Origin: an uncultured Oscillospiraceae bacterium
GTDB lineage: Bacteria; Bacillota; Clostridia; Oscillospirales; Oscillospiraceae
NCBI GenBank assembly: GCA_947599875.1
Contig: CANQFV010000015.1
Coordinates: 1 to 56,525 of the forward strand
DNA length: 56,525 bases
Direction: 5' to 3'
Of the stretch, positions 41,382 through 49,716 are shown one piece after another. The position numbers and the translations under genes were made by a program. The notes below the pieces were generated by a model, which saw only the letters and a program-made list of their open reading frames with translations, ran no database searches and was not told the DNA's origin. Numbering within the stretch: the stretch's first letter is position 1; each line of letters opens with the position of its first letter.

Positions 41382-42239
41382 TTACACCCGCTCCCAAAGC
41401 TCCCGGATGGTCTCCACGGCCAGGGGCAGGTCGTCGCCGCAGGTCCCCTCCAAGACGAAGGTGGGGTGACTGACGGACGCCTTGATGCGGCGGATGATCT
41501 CCGCCTTGTCCAGATCTCCCTTGCCGAACCCCACCTGCTTGGGGGCCGAGCCGTCCTGGGTGAGGACGCAGTCCTTCATGTGGAAGAGCAGGATCCGGCC
41601 GCGGAAAAGCTCCAGCCCCCTGTCCAGAATGGACAGGTATTGGTGCTGATTCCCCGCGTCCATGTAGTTATAGAGGTCGAAGATGACCTTCACGTTGGGC
41701 CGGTTCATGCGCCGGATCACCTCATCCAGCACATCCGGATTCCAGCAGACGTGGCCGGCGGCGCCCTCCATCGCGATGTTCACCCCGTACCCGGCGGCGA
41801 TATCCGCCAGGGCGCCGAAGGTCTCCGCCACCAACTGATAGGACGCCTCCGTCCTGTTCTCCGGGTGATAGATCCACGGCTCGTCGTTGCGGGAGCCTGT
41901 CTCGCTCCCCACATATTCGCTCCCCAGCGCCCTGGCCGCGGCCAGGTAGTCGGCGAAGATCTGAAAACACCGCTTGGCCTTCTCCCTGTCGGAGTGGACG
42001 GGGTTGAAGTACGCCCCCACCAGGGGCACCGACAGTCCGCCCCGGCTCAGGCCCTGGCCGATCTCCCCGGCGCGCTCCGGCGTCATGGCCCCCGGCGCGT
42101 AGGGAATATCCCCGTAGGATTTGTAGCACACAAGCTGGATCCCGTCGATGTCCAGCTCCCGCGCTCTTTTGACGATCTCCTCCGTCCCCTTGACGCCCAG
42201 GTCGTGACCCCTGACGCACAGGCGGTATTCTTGGCGCAT
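41382..42239 (-). CDS. Sugar phosphate isomerase/epimerase family TIM-barrel protein
   Basis: A 285-residue xylose-isomerase-like TIM barrel. Metal-binding acids are visible: the Glu in NIAMEGAAGHVCWN, VIFDLYNYMDAGNQHQ (Asp and His pattern) and the His in RILLFHMKDCVL, with a last Glu in TFVLEGTCGDDL. It probably isomerises a keto-sugar acid of the same pathway, since it heads the kduI-GH105 operon, but the substrate cannot be read from sequence. A strong promoter lies 70-100 bases upstream and AAGGGGGAAG precedes ATG 42239. Confidence 0.82.
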   Translation of the reverse strand: MRQEYRLCVRGHDLGVKGTEEIVKRARELDIDGIQLVCYKSYGDIPYAPGAMTPERAGEIGQGLSRGGLSVPLVGAYFNPVHSDREKAKRCFQIFADYLAAARALGSEYVGSETGSRNDEPWIYHPENRTEASYQLVAETFGALADIAAGYGVNIAMEGAAGHVCWNPDVLDEVIRRMNRPNVKVIFDLYNYMDAGNQHQYLSILDRGLELFRGRILLFHMKDCVLTQDGSAPKQVGFGKGDLDKAEIIRRIKASVSHPTFVLEGTCGDDLPLAVETIRELWERV

Positions 42240-42310
42240 CCGTCTTCCCCCTTCGTGTTTGATTTTCCCGATTCTTCGGGAATTTGCACAAAACCCTTGG
42301 CAGTATTTTC

Positions 42311-42339
42311 ATTATACCGCGGCAAAGTATATAAATCAA
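42311..42339 (-). promoter_or_regulatory. Promoter of the pectin-fragment operon
   Basis: TTGATT (42,339-42,334) and TATAAT (42,316-42,311) with a 17-bp spacer sit upstream of the TIM-barrel gene. The AraC-family gene just upstream is the likely regulator. The region around 42,340-42,370 is AT-rich, but I see no clear AraC site. Confidence 0.8.
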
Positions 42340-42383
42340 TGTTTTTTTCGATATTTCATATATACAAAACGGAGCAGGGCGGC

Positions 42384-43145
42384 TCACTTCCCGGTCTGGG
42401 GCGACCGGCACCTCTTGGCGTAGGCGGAGGGGGAGCAGCCGAAGTGCTTGTTGAACACCCGGGAGAAGTACAGCGGGTCGGAGTACCCGCACATCTCCGC
42501 CACCTCGGCCACGGAGTAATCCCGGCTCCACATGGAGGACAGCATCCCCTCGGCCTTTTTCATGCGCAGGCCGGTCATATACTCCAGGGGCGTGACCCCC
42601 ACCTCTTTTTTAAACAGCTTCCGCAGATAATCGTAGTGGAAGGGCAGCTCCCGTATGGCCGCGTCCAGGGCGAAATCCGGCTGGGTGTAGCTGTGCATGA
42701 TGGCCACGCGGATCTGCTCCACAGGCTCGGAGTAGCCGCTGTTGGACAGGTAGACCATCAGGTAGCTGGAGATCAGATCCCCCAGTGCCTCCAGCACCAG
42801 CTCCCGCTTGGAGATGTCGGACTGGTAGTAGTACTTGGCCTCCCGGAAGGTAAAGGCAAACCGCCCCTCCGGGTCCTCCGCCAGGCGGAAAGCGCTTTTA
42901 GCGTGGAAGGCCGGGGCGTCCATGCGCATGTGAATGTTGGTGAAGCCGTCGGCGGAGGAGTTGGCGTGGCGGACGCGGGGCGGGATGACCACCACGTCCC
43001 CCCGGCGGTAGTTGATCATCGCGCCGTTTTCAAAGGCGAAGGCCCCCTCCCCGCCGGTGCAGTACACCAGCTCCCACTCGTCGTGGGTGTGCCACTGGAC
43101 GTCGTAGGTCTTGGAGTGTTCGCCCACATATAAAATAGAATTCAT
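42384..43145 (-). CDS. AraC family transcriptional regulator with cupin sensor
   Basis: A 253-residue regulator. The N-terminal cupin (residues 15-75: WHTHDEWELVYCTGGEGAFA, MINYRRGDVVVIPPRVRHAN) should bind a sugar. The C-terminal double helix-turn-helix has HYDYLRKLFKKEVGVTPLEY and the AraC signature VAEMCGYSDPLYFSRVFNKH. It overlaps the upstream esterase gene by 4 bases, so the two are co-transcribed, and the promoter of the catabolic operon is just downstream. It probably activates that operon in response to pectin-derived sugars. Confidence 0.9.
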   Translation of the reverse strand: MNSILYVGEHSKTYDVQWHTHDEWELVYCTGGEGAFAFENGAMINYRRGDVVVIPPRVRHANSSADGFTNIHMRMDAPAFHAKSAFRLAEDPEGRFAFTFREAKYYYQSDISKRELVLEALGDLISSYLMVYLSNSGYSEPVEQIRVAIMHSYTQPDFALDAAIRELPFHYDYLRKLFKKEVGVTPLEYMTGLRMKKAEGMLSSMWSRDYSVAEVAEMCGYSDPLYFSRVFNKHFGCSPSAYAKRCRSPQTGK

Positions 43146-43999
43146 CTCTCTCCCCCCTCGTCATGGATGACCAGGCCGCAGTCCCCGAAAAAGCGGATCA
43201 TGGCGCCGTCCCACTCCGGCACGTCCCGGCTCGTCTCCGGCACGTCGAAGGCGGGATACACCAGCTCGTCGGCCGTGGACAGGCCGTGGCGCCCGTGGGC
43301 GTAGATGTGCATGGCAAAGGGGACGCCCGCCTCCTCCAGCGCCTGGGCCAGGAGCAGGCTGTTGCGGCAGGGTACCGCCTCGTCGTCCCTGGTGTGCCAC
43401 AAAAAGACCGGGCACATGTCCGGCCGGACAAGGCGCTCCAGGCTCAGCCGGGCGCGCAGATCCCCGTCCCCGCCGGTGAGGTTCTCAAAGCTCCCGTCGT
43501 GCGTCCTGCCCCAGCTCACCGCCACGGGGTAGCAAAGCCCCAGGGCGTCGGGGCGGACGACCCGGGCGGGGGCGATGTCGCTGACCTCCGGGGCGTCAAA
43601 CATCATCCCCAGGGTCCCGCACAGGTGCCCCCCGGCGGAGAAGCCCACCGCCGCGATCATGCCGGAGTCCACGCCGTCCGCCTCCGCCGTGGCGCGGATC
43701 AGCCTCATGGCGGCCGCCGCCTCCCGCAGGGCCACGGGGAACCGGGCCGGGGCGCAGGTGTAGTTCAGCACATACGCCGCCCAGCCCCGGGCCGCGAACC
43801 GCAGGGCCACCGGCTCCGCCTCCCTGGGGGAACACCAGGCGTAGGCCCCGCCGGGGAGGATCAGCACCCCCGGGCGCAGCCGTTTCCGGACGCCCGTAAT
43901 GTCCGGCCCCTGGGGTACATACGCCGTGAGCCGGGCGCAGGCCCCCTCGGGCCTGTGTAAGCCGGTTTCTTCGTAAATATCAAGGGTTTTCACCATCAT
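43142..43999 (-). CDS. Alpha/beta hydrolase, probable carbohydrate acetyl esterase
   Basis: A 285-residue serine esterase of the BD-FAE/acetyl-esterase type. The oxyanion motif is in VLILPGGAYAWCS, the nucleophile in VGFSAGGHLCG (about residue 120), the acid in HTRDDEAVPC and the histidine in YAHGRHGLS (about residue 240). There is no signal peptide. In this operon it likely removes acetyl groups from imported rhamnogalacturonan or pectin oligomers; the substrate is inferred from context. It has its own promoter at 44,085-44,113 and is translationally coupled to the AraC gene. Confidence 0.85.
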   Translation of the reverse strand: MMVKTLDIYEETGLHRPEGACARLTAYVPQGPDITGVRKRLRPGVLILPGGAYAWCSPREAEPVALRFAARGWAAYVLNYTCAPARFPVALREAAAAMRLIRATAEADGVDSGMIAAVGFSAGGHLCGTLGMMFDAPEVSDIAPARVVRPDALGLCYPVAVSWGRTHDGSFENLTGGDGDLRARLSLERLVRPDMCPVFLWHTRDDEAVPCRNSLLLAQALEEAGVPFAMHIYAHGRHGLSTADELVYPAFDVPETSRDVPEWDGAMIRFFGDCGLVIHDEGGER

Positions 44000-44084
44000 T
44001 TCCTTGCGTCTCCCTTACCTTGGCGGCCTGAAATCCAGGCCCAATTTATCCATAGCGCTTTCCAAAATGTCCATTCGTAAGCCT

Positions 44085-44113
44085 ATAATACCCCACTTTT
44101 TCCCCACCGTCAA
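44085..44113 (-). promoter_or_regulatory. Promoter of esterase-araC
   Basis: TTGACG (44,113-44,108) and TATTAT (44,090-44,085) with a 17-bp spacer on the minus strand, about 90 bases before the esterase start. Confidence 0.75.
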
Positions 44114-44205
44114 GGGCGTATGGTCAAATCGGCCCATTTTTTCCTCCCCGGAGGCGGCTTTCCCCAGAAGCTGACAATTTTCTCCCAAAAAGGGCAAGGT
44201 TTCTG

Positions 44206-44234
44206 TTGACTTGCCCCGTCCCCCTGCATTAAAA
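44206..44234 (+). promoter_or_regulatory. Promoter of the SLH/L,D-transpeptidase gene
   Basis: TTGACT (44,206-44,211) and TTAAAA (44,229-44,234) with a 17-bp spacer. Transcription from here starts inside the longest open frame, which excludes a start at 44,211 and supports GTG 44,331. It is divergent from the esterase promoter. Confidence 0.7.
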
Positions 44235-44330
44235 TCAGAGGTAAGACCGCAGGCGCGGCAGCGCCCGGCGAAAAATGACTTGGCTCTTTCCCCGCAAGGG
44301 GTTTTTCACACGCTGAAAGGAGGACGACCT

Positions 44331-46727
44331 GTGAAACTGTTCCACCGCGCCGCGGGGCTGACCGCGGCCATCCTTCTGGCGGCAAATCTCCTGGCCGGCT
44401 CCGCCCGGGCGGCGGATCCCCGGCAGTTTACGGACATCTCCGGCCACTGGGCGGAGGCTCACCTGCGCCAGGCCGTGGAGGAGGGCCTGCTCACCGGCGA
44501 GAGCGCCACTACGCTGAACCCCAACGGCCCGGCCACCCTGGCCCAGGCCCTCACTATCCTGTGCCGGATCCTGGCCCCCACGGGCCGGGTGGACATGCCG
44601 GAGCTGGGGGACCGGTGGTACAGGCCGTATGTGGAGGCGGCCATGACCTTCGGCACACAGCCGGATCTGGCCCCCCTCACCGACGGCGTCTTCACCCGGG
44701 GCGACGCCTTCACCCTGATCGCGGAGTCCTTCCGCCTCATCCCCGCCCTGCCCGATTACACGGTGCTGGACGCCTTCCCGGACGCCGGCGACCTGACGCC
44801 CCGCCAGCGGGACGCGGCGGCGGCGATGGTGAAGCTGGGCTATCTCAACGGCACAGGCAAGGGCCTCAGCCCCCGGAAGGGCCTGACCCGGGCGGAGCTG
44901 GTGACTATGATCCTCCGCGTGGCGGAGTCCACCGTCTCCGGGGAGACGGCCCCGGACGGGCCGGACACCGCCCTGGTGCTGCGGGAGGCGGGCGGCCTGT
45001 CCGGCAAGACCTATACAAAGCCTGTGTGGATCGGCTTCTCCGCCGGGGAGGCGGATCTTCGCGGCCTCCGGGCGGACACGGTGGTGGTCCTCACGGGGGA
45101 GGCGGACGTCCTGCTGGACAGCTCGACGGCGATCCGCCGCCTGGTGCTGGCCGGCAGCCGCACGGGCTCGGTGCGCATCGATTCCGGCGCCGTGGACACC
45201 CTGGTCATCGCCCCCGGCGGCCCGGTCTCGGTGGAGATCGGCGGCGGGGTGAAAAATGTGGAGCTTACCCGGGACGCGGTGAATCTGACTGTCTCCTGCG
45301 CCCTGGACGCCCTGGCCGTCTCCGGCGGGAACTGTACCGTCAGCGCCGGCGGCCGGGTGGGCGCGGCCTCCCTGTCCGGGAGCGCCTCCGGCTGTTCCCT
45401 GACCCTCTGGGGGGAGACGGGGAGCCTCACCGTCCTGGGCCGGAATAACCGGGTGATCCTGAACGCCAACGCCGATCGCGCCACGCTGGGCGGATCCGGG
45501 TGCAGTCTGCTGGGCGTGGGCCGTGTGTCGGAGCTTACCCTGACCGGCCGCCGGTCAAACGCCGGCGTCCCGGCCACCCGCCGGGAATACGCCTATCCCC
45601 AGGGCCTGGGGGAGCTGGAGGCAGACCTGAAGGCCCCCAGAACCGTGGGCATCGCGGGGGATCTGGAGGCCGCGCTGGAGCTTTCCAACCCCGCCGTGGA
45701 GGACGTGAGCGTCTCCTGGTGGATGGCCGGCACGGTCTTGAAGACCCAGTCCGTCCGCGTGGGCAGCACGAAAACCGCCTGCACCCTGTCCTGCCCCGTC
45801 CCCAGCGGGAACCTGTCCACCCCCAACCAGTACCTGACGGCGGTGATCACCTCCCGGGCCACCGGGGAGCAGGTGACGGTCTTCGCCCCCGTCATCCTCA
45901 CGGGCGTGGAGGAGGCGCTGAACAATACCACGCTGGAGCTGCGGGACGACGGAACCGCCCCGGGTACGCTGCGTGCCGCCGCCGCCATCACCGGGGATAT
46001 CTCCGTCACTGCCTCCCTCACCTGGTACGAGGGGGATACCCCCGTCAAAACCCAGCTCGTCCGGCTGAAGGCCGGGGAGACCCAGGAGGTGAGCTTCGTC
46101 CACGACCCGGTGTATCTCACCGGCGAGGGCCTCTGTCCCGTGAGGGCGGAGCTGAAATTCACCTGCGGCCGGCGCTCCTCCGCCGTCTCCTCCCGGACTG
46201 TCGCCCTGGCCGCCGGTATTCCCTTCGAGCAGGCCCTGGCCGCCGTGTCCAGTACCTACCGGGGGGACAGGACGCTCCAGTGGGCACTGGATCACGACTA
46301 CTCCAACGCCATGAAGCTCAGCTTCATCAACGCCAAGGGATACCGCAGCGCCACGGAGTACCTGATCTGGGTGAACCGCGCCTGCCAGCGGGTCAACGTG
46401 TTCCGCGGCGCGCCGGGGAACTGGACGCTTGTGAAAACCTTTTTGTGCGGCACCGGCGCCCCGGGCAGCGCCACCCCCGTGGGGGAGTACACCGTCTGGG
46501 CCTTCCAGAAGGGCTGGTATCACTCCTATTGGGTGGAGCCGGTGGTGCGCTTCTACGACGGAACCGGCTACGCCTTCCACACGCGCCTGTGGAACCCGGG
46601 CCATAAGACCCTGCAGGACGACCGCATCGGCTTCCCCATCAGCGCCGGCTGCGTGCGCATGTACGACGAGGACTGCCAGTGGCTGTACGACAATATCCCC
46701 CTGAGAACAAAAGTGGTGGTCTTTTGA
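44331..46727 (+). CDS. SLH-domain protein with C-terminal L,D-transpeptidase (YkuD) domain
   Basis: A 798-residue exoprotein. The GTG at 44331 follows GAAAGGAGG. The signal peptide (1-27, ending GSARAADP) is followed by three SLH motifs (about 30-205: FTDISGHWAEAHLRQAVEEG, FGTQPDLAPLTDGVFTRGDA, LGYLNGTGKGLSPRKGLTRA) that anchor to wall polymers. The middle is beta-rich. The last 150 residues are YkuD-like: GSATPVGEYTVWAF, GYAFHTRLWNPG and GFPISAGCVRMYDEDCQWLY. The catalytic Cys is residue 774, in SAGC where the consensus has SHGC. It probably cross-links or attaches to peptidoglycan at the surface. A family B repeat follows its stop. Confidence 0.88.
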   Translation: MKLFHRAAGLTAAILLAANLLAGSARAADPRQFTDISGHWAEAHLRQAVEEGLLTGESATTLNPNGPATLAQALTILCRILAPTGRVDMPELGDRWYRPYVEAAMTFGTQPDLAPLTDGVFTRGDAFTLIAESFRLIPALPDYTVLDAFPDAGDLTPRQRDAAAAMVKLGYLNGTGKGLSPRKGLTRAELVTMILRVAESTVSGETAPDGPDTALVLREAGGLSGKTYTKPVWIGFSAGEADLRGLRADTVVVLTGEADVLLDSSTAIRRLVLAGSRTGSVRIDSGAVDTLVIAPGGPVSVEIGGGVKNVELTRDAVNLTVSCALDALAVSGGNCTVSAGGRVGAASLSGSASGCSLTLWGETGSLTVLGRNNRVILNANADRATLGGSGCSLLGVGRVSELTLTGRRSNAGVPATRREYAYPQGLGELEADLKAPRTVGIAGDLEAALELSNPAVEDVSVSWWMAGTVLKTQSVRVGSTKTACTLSCPVPSGNLSTPNQYLTAVITSRATGEQVTVFAPVILTGVEEALNNTTLELRDDGTAPGTLRAAAAITGDISVTASLTWYEGDTPVKTQLVRLKAGETQEVSFVHDPVYLTGEGLCPVRAELKFTCGRRSSAVSSRTVALAAGIPFEQALAAVSSTYRGDRTLQWALDHDYSNAMKLSFINAKGYRSATEYLIWVNRACQRVNVFRGAPGNWTLVKTFLCGTGAPGSATPVGEYTVWAFQKGWYHSYWVEPVVRFYDGTGYAFHTRLWNPGHKTLQDDRIGFPISAGCVRMYDEDCQWLYDNIPLRTKVVVF

Positions 46728-46748
46728 CCCCCGAAAGGGAAAAAAGGT

Positions 46749-47040
46749 GTCCGCCCTTTGGGCGGACGGGGTTATTTACTTTCCCCTCTTTGATTTCGTC
46801 AAAGAGGGGAAAGGTACAAAGGGGAGAAACCGACCAGGGGGGATTTCGATTTCCCCCCTGGACCCCCTTGAACCGACCAGTTAGGGGGCTGCGGCCCCCT
46901 ACTGGAGAAACCCCCGGGGAGCCCCCCGGGGGTTTTCTGGACGAATCGGCATCGAGCAGCCACCCGGTGGTGTGTCGCGCCCTGTGGACTGAGCCGGTGG
47001 GGGTCGGGGGCGGCTTCACGGAAACGACACCCTTCTCTGC
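46749..47040 (+). repeat. Family B multi-hairpin element, copy 1
   Basis: It begins 22 bases after the SLH gene stop. Hairpins in order: GTCCGCCC/GGGCGGAC (46,749-46,767), CTTTCCCCTCTTTGA/TCAAAGAGGGGAAAG (46,779-46,813), CCAGGGGGGA/TCCCCCCTGG with loop TTTCGATT (46,835-46,862), CCAGTTAGGGGGC/GCCCCCTACTGG (46,879-46,907) and a CCCCCGGGG/CCCCGGGGG hairpin. GGACGAATCGGC and GACTGAG follow. Two other copies lie at 50,890 and, inverted, 56,275. Confidence 0.8.
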
Positions 47041-47046
47041 CTTTTG

Positions 47047-47130
47047 AGGAGGTGGGACAAAGGGGACGGTTTCTTTGTACCACCAGTGCGCACACTGGTG
47101 TGACTAAAGAACCGTCCCCGTGTAACACCG
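47047..47130. repeat. GGGGACGGTT palindrome (REP-like)
   Basis: AGGGGACGGTTTCTTTGTAC faces GACTAAAGAACCGTCCCCGT around CACCAGTGCGCACACTGGTG. It matches the copy at 38,866 read in the other direction. It is preceded by GAGGAGGTGGGACA, as in the other islands. Confidence 0.8.
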
Positions 47131-47199
47131 GATTCCCGGGGACGCTTGACGAACCCTTCCCCGTCCCCGTGAGGCAATGGAGATCCTCAATCATCGCAA

Positions 47200-47315
47200 C
47201 ACGGGCCGCCGTGGGCGGCGGCCCCTACGGCAAATTATAAAGTTTTCTATCTTAACGCAACCGCTCTGTCACCAAACCCACCCGGGCCGATGAGGTCATC
47301 GGCCCCTACAGGGGG
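47200..47315. repeat. Family C paired GGGCCG palindromes, copy 1
   Basis: A GGGCCGCC-GTG-GGCGGCGGCCC palindrome, a conserved spacer with AAAGTTTTCTATCTTAACGC, and GGGCCGATGA-GG-TCATCGGCCCC-TACA. It is nearly identical to 55,637-55,751. These GGGGCCGA-type palindromes ending in CCTACA are common intergenic repeats in Clostridia. Confidence 0.8.
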
Positions 47316-47362
47316 ACTCTTACAGACACCAGGCGACCCCCGCCCCGCGCCCCCCCAATTTC

Positions 47363-47584
47363 AATATTTTTTGCGGGGCTTTGCCTCGCAAAAAATCCCT
47401 CTTGCCGCGCAAGTGTCCAGTCCGCAGACTGGTCGCGCAGCGCGGCAGCAGGGAACCGTTTTTGAATTCCGCAGAATTCAAAAGCGGTTCCCGCACGCAT
47501 CCCCTTGGGATTGAAAGCCCAAGGGGCTTTCAACCCAGCTCTCGTCCCCCTTGGCAGGGAAAGGCCTTTAGGCCTTTCCCGCCA
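47363..47584 (-). repeat. Family A 3'-end element, copy 2 (overlaps cysS end)
   Basis: Hairpin 1 (47,584-47,553) is short, GGCGGGAAAGGCC/GGCCTTTCCCTGCC, and contains the cysS stop codon. A TTGAAAGCCC/GGGGCTTTCAA hairpin follows, then hairpin 2 at 47,492-47,451 (GAACCG/CGGTTC arms around the same GAATTC core), hairpin 3 at 47,446-47,404 (arms CAGTCTGCGGACTGG in place of copy 1's GGGCCCGGAGGGCC) and hairpin 4 at 47,395-47,367 (GCGAGGC/GCGGGGC within A/T runs). Stems differ from copy 1 but stay paired. Confidence 0.85.
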
Positions 47585-49028
47585 GTCTCCATCTGACCCC
47601 GCCGGGCAGATCGGTAATCTGCACTCCCCGGCGGTTCAGCTCCTGCCGGATGCTGTCGGCCAGGGCAAAATCCTTCTCCTTCTTGGCCTGGGCGCGGCGG
47701 ATGACCAGCGCGTCGATCTCCGGGTCGCCCTCGCCGTCCACGGTGATCCCGCCGGTGTGGGAGGCACTCTCCCTGGCCCGGGCGTCCTCCGCCCTCCTGG
47801 CTGCGGCCTTCTCCCTGAGACTCAGCCCCAACACCCGGTCAAGCTCCGCCAGCACCGCCAGCTTCGTGGCGTCGTTGGCCTGGAGCTTCAGCGCGTCGTA
47901 CAGCGCCGTCACCCCCAGGGACGTGTTCAGATCCCCGCCCACGGCCCGGATGAACTTCTCCCGCTGCTGTGCCACCGTCTCCGGATCCACCGGGCCGTCC
48001 TGGGGATCCAGCCCCGCGATCCTGGCGATCAGCTTCCCGTAGGCCCCCTGGGCGTTGTCCAGATTCTCCCAGCTGAACACCAGCGCCTTCCGGTAGTGGC
48101 TCTGGAGGCAGAAGAAGCGGTAGGCCAGGGGGTCGTACCCCTTTTCCTCCAGCAGGGAGACGGTGAGGAACTCCCCCTTGGACTTGGACATCTTCCCGTC
48201 ACTGGTGTTTAGGTGATGCACATGGAACCAGCACCCGCACCAGGGGTGCCCCAGGAAGCTCTCGGACTGGGCGATCTCGTTTGTGTGGTGGGGGAAGGCG
48301 TTGTCGATGCCGCCGCAGTGGAGATCCAGATACTCCCCGTTGTACTTCAGGGAGATGGCGGAGCATTCGATGTGCCACCCGGGGTACCCTACGCCCCAGG
48401 GGGAGTCCCACTTCAGGGCCTGATCCTCAAACTTCGACTTGGTGAACCAGAGGACGAAGTCGTTCTTATTCCGCTTGTTCCGATCCTCCTCCACGCCCTC
48501 CCGGACGCCCACCTGGAGATCCTCCTCGTCGTGGTCGAAGAAGATGTGGTACCGCTCCAGCCTGGAGGTGTCAAAATACACGTTCCCCCCGGCGATATAG
48601 GCGTACCCCTTGTCCAGCAGTCCCTCTATCATGGCGATAAATTCCGGGATCAGCCCCGTGGCGGGCTGTACCACATCCGGCCGCTTGATGTTCAGCTTTT
48701 GGCAGTCGGCAAAGAAGGCGTCGGTGTAGAACTGGGCGATCTCCATCACCGTCTTGTGTTCCCGGCGGGCGCCCTTGAGCATCTTGTCCTCGCCCTCGTC
48801 GTTGTCGCCGGACAGGTGTCCCACGTCCGTGATATTCATCACCCGGTTCACATCGTACCCCTGGAACCGGAGGAATTTCTCCAGCACATCCTCCATGATG
48901 TAGCTGCGCAGATTGCCGATGTGGGCGAAGTGATACACCGTGGGGCCGCAGGTGTACATCTGCACCTTGCCGGGGGTGTGGGTCTTGAACTCCTCTTTTT
49001 TATGTGTGGCGGAATTGTACAGGTACAT
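47568..49028 (-). CDS. cysS: Cysteinyl-tRNA synthetase
   Basis: A 486-residue class I synthetase. The HIGH motif is FAHIGNLR (about residue 34) and KMSKS is DGKMSKSKGEFL (about 270). Zinc ligands are Cys27 in MYTCGPTVYH, a Cys in HIECSA, and His/Glu in HHTNEIAQSE. The anticodon-binding C-terminus is complete through GVRWR. The last residues LAGKA and the stop come from hairpin 1 of a family A repeat, so the repeat forms the gene end. It follows cysE by six bases and is under the Cys T-box. Confidence 0.96.
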   Translation of the reverse strand: MYLYNSATHKKEEFKTHTPGKVQMYTCGPTVYHFAHIGNLRSYIMEDVLEKFLRFQGYDVNRVMNITDVGHLSGDNDEGEDKMLKGARREHKTVMEIAQFYTDAFFADCQKLNIKRPDVVQPATGLIPEFIAMIEGLLDKGYAYIAGGNVYFDTSRLERYHIFFDHDEEDLQVGVREGVEEDRNKRNKNDFVLWFTKSKFEDQALKWDSPWGVGYPGWHIECSAISLKYNGEYLDLHCGGIDNAFPHHTNEIAQSESFLGHPWCGCWFHVHHLNTSDGKMSKSKGEFLTVSLLEEKGYDPLAYRFFCLQSHYRKALVFSWENLDNAQGAYGKLIARIAGLDPQDGPVDPETVAQQREKFIRAVGGDLNTSLGVTALYDALKLQANDATKLAVLAELDRVLGLSLREKAAARRAEDARARESASHTGGITVDGEGDPEIDALVIRRAQAKKEKDFALADSIRQELNRRGVQITDLPGGVRWRLAGKA

Positions 49029-49034
49029 GGTGGT

Positions 49035-49682
49035 CTATTCCTCTCCTTTTTGAGATTTCAGCATTTGTGTCAGCTCGTCAACTCTGGCTCTCAGGGCGCA
49101 AAGCTCCGCCTTTACGGGGTCGGTGACGCTGACCTGATCCACGTTGTCGGCGTAGGGCACCCGCTCCCCGGCGATCCGCACCACCCGGGCGGGCACGCCC
49201 ACGGCGGTGGAATCCGGCGGCACGGCGCTGAGGACAACGGCCCCCGCGGCCACCCGGGAGTTGTCCCCCACGGTGAACGGCCCCAGGAGCTTGGCCCCTG
49301 CCCCGATCAGGACGTTGTTGCCCACGGTGGGGTGCCGCTTGCCATGCTCCTTCCCCGTGCCGCCCAGGGTGACGCCCTGGTAGAGCAGCACGTCGTCCCC
49401 GATGACGGCCGTCTCCCCGATGACGATGCCGGAGCCGTGGTCGATCACCAGTCTGCGGCCGATAGTGGCCCCGGGGTGGATCTCGATCCCCGTCCGCCGC
49501 TTGGCGTGTTCGGAGATCATCCTGGCCAGCAGGGTGTGGCCCCGGGTCCACAAAAAATGCGCCCTTCTGTACGCCCGCTCCGCCCTGGGGCCGGGGTAGA
49601 CCATCAGGATCTCAAAGGCCGACCTGGCCGCCGGATCCCTGGCCTTGTACGCGTTTACCGTCTCGCGTGTTCGCTCAAACAT
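49035..49682 (-). CDS. cysE: Serine O-acetyltransferase
   Basis: A 215-residue hexapeptide-repeat acetyltransferase that makes O-acetylserine for cysteine synthesis. The left-handed beta helix is seen in IEIHPGATIGRRLVIDHGSG, IGETAVIGDDVLLYQGVTLG and GTGKEHGKRHPTVGNNVLIG. Catalytic His residues lie in DHGSG and in KRHPTVG. The N-terminus is short, as in Firmicute enzymes. The C-terminal 30 residues form a helix (KAELCALRARVDELTQMLKS). It is the first gene behind the Cys T-box and is co-transcribed with cysS, which couples cysteine supply to its charging. Confidence 0.95.
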   Translation of the reverse strand: MFERTRETVNAYKARDPAARSAFEILMVYPGPRAERAYRRAHFLWTRGHTLLARMISEHAKRRTGIEIHPGATIGRRLVIDHGSGIVIGETAVIGDDVLLYQGVTLGGTGKEHGKRHPTVGNNVLIGAGAKLLGPFTVGDNSRVAAGAVVLSAVPPDSTAVGVPARVVRIAGERVPYADNVDQVSVTDPVKAELCALRARVDELTQMLKSQKGEE

Positions 49683-49716
49683 ATTCTTAAAACTTCCTGT
49701 CCTTTCCGGGAGAAAA

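Noticed and set aside
40587-43133. 848-residue plus-strand frame across kduI and the araC gene
   Set aside because: Antisense to three clearly recognised genes; Val/His/Gly/Leu-rich composition typical of shadow frames in GC-rich DNA.
44211-44330. Longer N-terminus for the SLH/L,D-transpeptidase gene
   Set aside because: The promoter -35/-10 at 44,206-44,234 lies inside this extension, and a signal peptide with a good ribosome site starts at GTG 44,331.
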